A DNA stretch of 64,000 bases, taken from contig NZ_ATUD01000001.1 in the NCBI RefSeq assembly GCF_000420025.1, forward strand, positions 186,001-250,000. The letters are read 5' to 3'. The notes below the pieces were generated by a model. That model did not search any database. It was given only the letters and a program-made list of their open reading frames with translations, and had not been told where the DNA came from. Numbering within the stretch: the first letter of the stretch is position 1; the number at the start of each line of letters is the position of its first letter. The DNA is from Patulibacter americanus DSM 16676. GTDB taxonomy: Bacteria > Actinomycetota > Thermoleophilia > Solirubrobacterales > Solirubrobacteraceae. The position numbers were made by a program, and so were the translations under genes. Below, piece after piece: positions 58,974 to 64,000 of this stretch.

Positions 58974-59879
58974 TCAGCCGCGAGGCGGAGTACCCCGGCG
59001 GACCTGACGGCTGATGCCCCCCGTCTGCAGACCCCAGAGCACCCAGCCCGCGCGGCCCGCCGTCGCGCCGCGCACGCCGCCCGGCGGCAGCTCGCGCGCC
59101 CGGCGCAGGTCGCCCGAGGTGAGGATCTCCAGCACCGTGGCGGGCCCGGCATCGCCGTCGCCCGCCAGCCGCCGGCCCGCGCGGTCGGCGATGACGTCGC
59201 CGACCTGCTGCGCGCCCGCCATCCAGGGCGCGGACTCGTCGCGCGAGCGGGTGCTCACCGGGCCGAGCACGTAGGCCTCGACCTGGATGCCGAAGCCGGA
59301 CTCCTCCGCCGCCAGGACCTGCGCGGCCATGAGCTCGCCGGCCGCGACCGTCGAGACCGCGCCCGAGCCGGGCACGGGGTAGCGGGCCGCCGCGCCGTTG
59401 ATGAGGACGTAGCCCGCGCCGGGGCGATCCCGCAGGAGCGGCACGAACGCGTGCATCGCCAGGTGATGGGCCCGCAGGCCGTCGTGGACGGTGCGCTCCC
59501 AGTCCTCGAGCGGGAGCTCCGCCAGCGGCGGGCCGGCGTCCCAGCCGCCCAGCGCCGCGACGACCAGGTCGGGCGGGCCGGCCAGGCGGGCGACGTCGGC
59601 CGCCAACCGGCGCGCCGCGCCGTCGCCGTCGGACAGGTCGCCGATGACGGGCACGAGCCGTTCGACGGGCGCGCCGGCCTCGCGCAGGCGGGACTCGAGG
59701 GCGCCGAGCCGGTCGGACCGGCGCGACGGCACCGCCACACGGGCGCCGGCGTGCAGGAGCGCCGTGACGATCCCCTCGCCGACCTCGCCGGCCCCGCCGC
59801 AGACGACCGTGGTCCGCCCGTCGAGACGGGCGACGGGCTCGGGAGCGCTGCGGCCGGGGAGGCGATCGAGGAGGGCCAT
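58974..59879 (-). CDS. SDR-fold protein lacking the YxxxK site
   Basis: A 301-residue short-chain-dehydrogenase-like protein. The nucleotide motif is VVCGGAGEVGEGI (GxxxGxG-like), followed by DLVVAALGGWDAG. In the catalytic area the sequence is INGAAARYPVPGSGAVSTVA: no Tyr-x-x-x-Lys. The C-terminal region is Gly/Arg-rich. So it may bind NAD(P) but not reduce or oxidise by the usual mechanism. ATG 59877-59879. Confidence 0.75.
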   Translation of the reverse strand: MALLDRLPGRSAPEPVARLDGRTTVVCGGAGEVGEGIVTALLHAGARVAVPSRRSDRLGALESRLREAGAPVERLVPVIGDLSDGDGAARRLAADVARLAGPPDLVVAALGGWDAGPPLAELPLEDWERTVHDGLRAHHLAMHAFVPLLRDRPGAGYVLINGAAARYPVPGSGAVSTVAAGELMAAQVLAAEESGFGIQVEAYVLGPVSTRSRDESAPWMAGAQQVGDVIADRAGRRLAGDGDAGPATVLEILTSGDLRRARELPPGGVRGATAGRAGWVLWGLQTGGISRQVRRGTPPRG

Positions 59880-59908
59880 GCGGCGAGGCTATCGCCCCTC
59901 CGTGTGAA

Positions 59909-59996
59909 AGCCGTGGCCTCCGCGCGGGTGAGGCCGCCACGGCTGGGTACACGACCGTGCAGGTGAGCGGGCGGCGTCCTAACCGGGCGCCGCCCG
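59909..59996. terminator. two hairpins between MFS and SDR genes
   Basis: AGCCGTGGCCTC (59909-59920) pairs with GAGG (59930-59933) plus CCACGGCT (59937-59944), a 12-bp stem with a 3-nt bulge. A second, CGGGCGGCG/CGCCGCCCG (59968-59976, 59988-59996), is closer to the MFS stop (60018). Both lie downstream of the MFS gene on the minus strand, as expected for a terminator, but could also shape the SDR promoter. Confidence 0.6.
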
Positions 59997-60017
59997 ACGC
60001 CTGTCTACGCCCGGCCG

Positions 60018-61487
60018 TCAGCCCGCCGCCGCCACCGGCTCCCCGGCCCGCGCCGCCTCGGCCATCCCGCGGGAGTCCCGGGACGAGATCAGCAGGGCCG
60101 CGGCCAGCGCGCCGAGCAGCGCAAAGCCGGCGCCGACCAGGAACGCGGTGCCGAAGCCGTCCGTGAGGCTCGCGAGCTGGTCGGGCGACAGCCGCCCGCG
60201 GGGGTCGATCGCCCCGGAGACGGAGGACGCGACGGCCGCGAGGATCGCCACGCCCAACGCGCCGCCGACCTGCTGCGACGTGTTGATCAGGCCCGACGCC
60301 AGGCCTGCCTGGTCCGGACGCGTGCCGGTCACCGCGGCGATCGTCACCGGGACGAACGAGCAGCCCAGGCCGACCGCCGCCAGCAGCGACGGCCCGAGGA
60401 CGTCGGCCGCATACGAGCCGTCCGGCGAGACGCGGGAGAACCACAGCAGGCCGGCGGCCACGAGCAGCATGCCCGTGACCAGGACGGGCTTGAAGCCGAC
60501 GCGGGTGACCAGCTGCGACGCGACGCCCGCCGAGACGATGATCGCCACGGACAGCGGGAGGTACGAGAGCCCGGCCTCGAGCGCGTCGAAGCCCAGCACC
60601 TGCTGCAGGTAGAGGGAGACGAAGTAGAACATCGAGAAGAGCGACATCCCGATCAGCAGGCCGACGACGTTGGCGCCGCGCAGCGTCCGCAGGCGGAACG
60701 TCCCCAGCGGCACGAGCGGCTTGCGGGCCTTGAGCTCGACGACGATGAACGCCGCGATCAGGCCGATGCCCGCGGCGAGCAGGCCGACCGTCTGCGTGGA
60801 CCCCCAGCCGGCGCGCTCGGCGTCGACGATCGCGAAGACCACGACCGCGAGGCCCGCGGTGACCGCGAAGGCGCCGGGGAGGTCGAACGAGCGGTCCTCG
60901 TGGTGGTCGCGGCTCTCGGGCAGGAGCCGGGGCGCGAGCGCGACGGCGGCGAGGCCGATTGGCACGTTGACCCACAGGACCCACTCCCAGCCGGCGAACT
61001 CCGTCAGCACGCCGCCGAGCAGCACACCGGCGGCGCCGCCGGCACCCGCGACGGCCCCCCAGACCCCGAGCGCCTTGTTGCGCTCGGCGCCCTCGGCGAA
61101 CGTCGTCGTGACGATGGACAGCGCCGCGGGCGAGACCAGCGCGGCCCCGAGGCCCTGGAAGGCCCTGGCGACGATCAGCGCGGTGTCCGACCCCGCCAGC
61201 CCACCGGCCAGCGACGCGGCGGAGAAGACGAGCAGGCCCGTCATGAACAGGCGCCGTCGGCCGAGCAGGTCGGCGAGCCGCCCGCCGAGCAGCAGGCAGC
61301 CGCCGAAGACGAGCGTGTAGGAGTTGATGACCCACGACAGGTCGTCCTGGGAGAACTGCAGCGCCGAGCCGATGCTCGGCAGCGCGACGTTCACGATCGA
61401 GGCGTCGACGACGACCATGAACTGCGTCATGGCGAGGAGGAGCAGCGCGAGCGTCTTCGCGCGTGGTGTGTCGAGGGTGCCGGTCAT
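60018..61487 (-). CDS. MFS drug exporter, DHA2 (14-TM) family
   Basis: A 489-residue EmrB/QacA-type proton-drug antiporter. Signatures: MTQFMVVVDASIVNVALPSI (motif D1), GGRLADLLGRRRLF (motif A), ALIVARAFQGLGAALVSPAA and GAAGVLLGGVLTEFAGWEWV (motif C). About 14 hydrophobic helices are visible, C-terminal end SRDSRGMAEAAR. ATG start 61485-61487. It may export antibiotics or dyes; no adjacent regulator. Confidence 0.92.
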   Translation of the reverse strand: MTGTLDTPRAKTLALLLLAMTQFMVVVDASIVNVALPSIGSALQFSQDDLSWVINSYTLVFGGCLLLGGRLADLLGRRRLFMTGLLVFSAASLAGGLAGSDTALIVARAFQGLGAALVSPAALSIVTTTFAEGAERNKALGVWGAVAGAGGAAGVLLGGVLTEFAGWEWVLWVNVPIGLAAVALAPRLLPESRDHHEDRSFDLPGAFAVTAGLAVVVFAIVDAERAGWGSTQTVGLLAAGIGLIAAFIVVELKARKPLVPLGTFRLRTLRGANVVGLLIGMSLFSMFYFVSLYLQQVLGFDALEAGLSYLPLSVAIIVSAGVASQLVTRVGFKPVLVTGMLLVAAGLLWFSRVSPDGSYAADVLGPSLLAAVGLGCSFVPVTIAAVTGTRPDQAGLASGLINTSQQVGGALGVAILAAVASSVSGAIDPRGRLSPDQLASLTDGFGTAFLVGAGFALLGALAAALLISSRDSRGMAEAARAGEPVAAAG

Positions 61488-61583
61488 CGGGATCCCTCGG
61501 CGGGGGTGCGTGGCTGGGTGATGGGCATGGCGGCAGCGTCCCTCTCAACGCGGTCACCTGATGTCCGCATGGGACAGGCCGTC

Positions 61584-62183
61584 TCAGCTCGCCGCGCAGA
61601 CGCAGCCCACGAGGTGGTCGTCCACCAGCCCCGCCGACTGCATGAACGCGTACGCGACCGTCGGCCCCACGAACGCGAACCCGGCAGCGCGAAAGGCCTT
61701 GGCCATCGCCTTCGACGTCGGCGTGAACGACGGGACGTCGGCCATCCCCGCCGGCCGCCAGTCCGGCGCGGGGCGCTCCTCCCGCGCCTGGTCGGCGAAC
61801 GACCAGAAGAACGCGTCGAGCCCGCCGTGCTCACGCAGGGCCACGGTGGCGCGCGCGTTCGTCACGGCCGCGGCGACCTTCAGCCGGTTGCGCACGATGC
61901 CCGCGTCGCCGAGCAGCCGCGCGACGTCCTCCTCGCCGTAGCGCGCCACGCGCTCGGGGTCGAAGTCGTCGAACGCCGCCTGGAACGCCGGGCGCTTGCG
62001 CAGGATCGTCAGCCACGAGAGGCCGCTCTGGAACGTCTCGAGCGTCAGCAGGCCGTAGAGCTCGCGCTCGCCGTGCAGGGGTCGGCCCCAGTCCTCGTCG
62101 TGGTAAGCCCGGTAGACATCGGGCTCGGACCCCCACCGGCAGCGGGTGCGTCCGTCGTCGCCGGTGATGAGGTCCTCGGGCAT
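61584..62183 (-). CDS. tag: DNA-3-methyladenine glycosylase I
   Basis: Tag-type glycosylase removing 3-methyladenine from DNA. 199 residues, normal. RCRWGSEPDVYRAYHDEDWG is the conserved N-terminus with zinc ligands Cys15 and His28; ETFQSGLSWLTILRKRPAF contains the catalytic Glu region; the other zinc ligands are His190 and Cys194 (DDHLVGC). ATG 62181-62183. Stand-alone. Confidence 0.95.
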   Translation of the reverse strand: MPEDLITGDDGRTRCRWGSEPDVYRAYHDEDWGRPLHGERELYGLLTLETFQSGLSWLTILRKRPAFQAAFDDFDPERVARYGEEDVARLLGDAGIVRNRLKVAAAVTNARATVALREHGGLDAFFWSFADQAREERPAPDWRPAGMADVPSFTPTSKAMAKAFRAAGFAFVGPTVAYAFMQSAGLVDDHLVGCVCAAS

Positions 62184-62319
62184 GGGGCGGAGCCTACGGG
62201 CGGGCCCCGGCGGACTCCCGCCCACGACGGGTTCGGCGCGACGAGGCGCCGAGACCGGCACGCGTCGGCACACCTTCCGCACGCCCCGGCACCGCCCGCG
62301 GGCCGGTCGGGCGGGGCGC

Positions 62320-63426
62320 TCAGCCCACGCCCAGCCGGCGCAGCAGCGCTCGCGCCTGGGCCAGCCCGTCCCGGAGCGGCGCGATCTCGATCCACTCGCT
62401 CTCGCGGTGCATGTCGCCGCCGCGGGTCAGGCCGATGCAGACCGTCGGCACGTCGAGCGGGAAGGCCGCGTTGCACTCCGTCGAGCCGATGTCCTCGCGG
62501 GCCGGACGCAGGCCGGCGTCGGCGCGGGCGGCGCGGGCCGCGCGGACGAGCGGGTCGCGGTCGGACGTGCGGCCCGCGGGGCGATGGCCGATCCGCTCGA
62601 CCGTCGCCGCGATCCCGGCCGGCGCGTGTTCGAGGGCGCCGATGACGAGCCGCGTCGTCTCCTCCAGACGCGCCTCGTCCTCGTCACGCAGGTCGACGAC
62701 GAGGCTCGCCTCGCCCGCGATCGCGTTCACGGCCGTCCCGCCGCGCGCCACGCCGACGTTGACGTGCCGCGCCTCGGGCACCGCGTCGACGGCCGCGGCG
62801 CCCGCGGTCAGCAGGGCGTGGACGGCGCTCGGGGTCCCCCGGTCGCCCCACGAGTGCCCCCCGGGACCGGCGTACCGGGCGCGCAGCCGGACGGATCCGA
62901 TCCCGCCCACCACGAGCTCGTCGAGCAGATGCCCCTCGAGCGAGACGAAGGCGCTCGTGGCGACGGTGCGCAACAGGTGCTTCGCCCCGCGCAGGTCGCC
63001 GAGGCCCTCCTCGCCGACGGTGGCGGCGAGGACGACGGGGGTGCCGCTCGCGGGTCGCGCCGCGAGCTCGCGCGCGAGGACGATCAGGGTGGCGACCGCG
63101 ACGGTGTTGTCGCCCACGCCCGGGCAGAGCAGGCGCCCGGCGTGCTCGCGGGGGTTGAGCGCCACCTCGCGGCCGAAGACGGTGTCGAGGTGGCCCGAGA
63201 CCACGACGGCCGGCGCCGACGGGTCGTCGCCGGGCCGCCGGGCCAGCACGTTGCCGACCTCGTCGCGGCCGACGACCATGCCCGCGTCGGCGAAGAGCTC
63301 GGCCACCACGGCGCCGCGTTCCCCCTCGTCCCCCGTCGGGGCGGGCACGGCGGAGAGCCGCAGCGTGAGGGCGACGAGCGCGTCGAGCGCGTCGTCGGGA
63401 GCGGCGGGGGCGGTTCTGCGGGTCAC
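62320..63426 (-). CDS. M20-family metallopeptidase (carboxypeptidase G2-like)
   Basis: A 368-residue M20 peptidase. Motifs: VVSGHLDTVFGREVALNPRE (His, Asp), LLCPGVGDNTVAVATLIVLA (bridging Asp), ATVGEEGLGDLRGAKHLL (Glu-Glu) and IGSTECNAAFPLDVPTVCIG (distal ligands), with RGGDMHRESEWIEI near the end. Bacterial exopeptidase dimerisation domain at ~175-285 (AGPGGHSWGDRGTPSAVHAL). GTG 63424-63426 as start. Could hydrolyse a dipeptide, N-acyl amino acid or acylglutamate. Confidence 0.9.
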   Translation of the reverse strand: MTRRTAPAAPDDALDALVALTLRLSAVPAPTGDEGERGAVVAELFADAGMVVGRDEVGNVLARRPGDDPSAPAVVVSGHLDTVFGREVALNPREHAGRLLCPGVGDNTVAVATLIVLARELAARPASGTPVVLAATVGEEGLGDLRGAKHLLRTVATSAFVSLEGHLLDELVVGGIGSVRLRARYAGPGGHSWGDRGTPSAVHALLTAGAAAVDAVPEARHVNVGVARGGTAVNAIAGEASLVVDLRDEDEARLEETTRLVIGALEHAPAGIAATVERIGHRPAGRTSDRDPLVRAARAARADAGLRPAREDIGSTECNAAFPLDVPTVCIGLTRGGDMHRESEWIEIAPLRDGLAQARALLRRLGVG

Positions 63427-63645
63427 GGACAGGGCGCGGGCGGTAGGGGACCCAAGCCCCCGCACCCTCGCAGGTGCCCGGCGCCGGCGGCCCCGAACCC
63501 CACCGGCCCGGTTCTGCGCGACGGGCCGGCCCCGGGGAGCGGGCAGTGCCGGAGTTGCGGTGGCCGGACGCACGTCCCCCGTGGGAGGGCCCGACGTTCG
63601 TCCGGCCCCCTGGACCTCGACCACCGACCCGCCGATGGCCCGGGA

Positions 63646-64000
63646 GTGACCCGACGCCTCGTGCTCGCCTCCACCGCCGTGATCGCCCTGCTGGGAACGC
63701 CCGCCGTCGCCTCGGCCGAACGCCCGCACTGGCACCACCCCGACGGCCCGGAGATGCAGGCCGCGCCGAGCACGCCGTCCATGCCGCCCGTCGCGCCGAG
63801 CGCGCCTTCCATGCCCCCGGCCGTGCCCAGCGCGCCGTCCATGCCGGTGACGGCGCCGGCTCCGGCGCCGAAGCCCGCCCCGGCCCCGCAGCCGTCCGGC
63901 GATCGGGAGGACGGCCGCGAGGACCGCCGGGGGGACCGCGACGACCGCCGCGGAGATCGCGACGAGCGTCGCCAGGACCCCCTGCTCGTCCCCGTCCCGA
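63646..64000 (+). CDS. Pro-rich secreted protein (3' part cut by window edge)
   Basis: Open to the end of the window, 118 residues visible. GTG start gives a clear signal peptide (MTRRLVLASTAVIALLGTPA, cleaved after VASA), then ERPHWHH. A repeated Pro/Ser/Met region follows (PSTPSMPP, PSAPSMPP, PSAPSMPV), then Pro/Ala-Lys and a strongly charged run of Asp/Arg (GDREDGREDRRGDRDDRRGD, then RDERRQD). Probably a cell-wall or extracellular protein; no domain recognisable in the visible part. Confidence 0.7.
   Translation, partial: MTRRLVLASTAVIALLGTPAVASAERPHWHHPDGPEMQAAPSTPSMPPVAPSAPSMPPAVPSAPSMPVTAPAPAPKPAPAPQPSGDREDGREDRRGDRDDRRGDRDERRQDPLLVPVP

Overview
The window is a gene-dense chromosomal segment (about 65 protein genes in 64 kb) from a very GC-rich actinobacterium. 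The NucS-type mismatch endonuclease, EttA, ClpP, PucR and DUF1707 proteins, frequent GTG starts, ATGA/GTGA stop-start overlaps and start codons sitting next to promoters or operators all fit Actinomycetota. The acyclic-carotenoid set and the Thermoleophilia-like hypothetical at 34.7-35.4 kb make a Solirubrobacterales (Patulibacter-like) origin my best guess; that is inference. I saw no rRNA, tRNA, CRISPR array, insertion sequence or prophage.

1-17.8 kb is a nitrogen-scavenging island built around agmatine and putrescine. On the left are a YtcJ-type amidohydrolase (cut by the window edge), a cupin and a PuuB-like amine oxidase. Facing them are N-carbamoylputrescine amidase and agmatine deiminase. 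Two tandem TetR regulators and a PucR regulator follow. After an unrelated stretch (secreted repeat protein, MBL hydrolase plus TetR, flavin-type PNPOx protein, AraC/DinB protein) comes a catabolic run: CoA-acylating aldehyde dehydrogenase, class III aminotransferase, alanine dehydrogenase and a PatD-type aminobutyraldehyde dehydrogenase. A second aminotransferase lies at 30.4 kb. Together they can take agmatine to putrescine, aminobutyraldehyde and GABA, with alanine dehydrogenase recycling the amino acceptor.

18-24 kb is mixed: Fic protein, DUF1028 protein, a family 2 glycosyltransferase, and a TetR/epimerase divergent pair with clear twin operators. 24-30.2 kb is a carotenoid cluster: CrtA-like oxygenase, a secreted NucA/NucB nuclease coupled to it, CrtD-like desaturase, CruF-like hydratase, CrtB and CrtI. 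The last four form an operon with overlapping or closely spaced genes. There is no cyclase, so an acyclic hydroxylated or keto carotenoid is expected.

31.9-48.9 kb holds acyl-CoA dehydrogenase, crotonase, MBL hydrolase, a B3/B4-domain protein, NucS with a long linker, a macrolide-type glycosyltransferase with a TetR, a His-rich GDPD phosphodiesterase, a J-domain/TPR protein, SRPBCC-ArsR, ClpP, EttA, a DUF1707 protein and a zinc alcohol dehydrogenase. 49-64 kb holds small stress proteins (CsbD, GlsB), two DsbA-like paralogues around an LLM flavin enzyme, an HTH/Clp-N operon, an ECF41 sigma factor with its AhpD-like partner and a textbook ECF41 promoter, a peptidase-HAD-peptidase operon, an SDR protein, an MFS exporter, Tag glycosylase, an M20 peptidase and the start of a Pro-rich secreted protein.

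The most distinctive non-coding features are tandem repeat arrays in convergent intergenic gaps (17.8, 42.9 and 46.9 kb), the latter two belonging to one family and ending exactly on the stop codon of the minus-strand neighbour, and a series of well-formed inverted-repeat operators.
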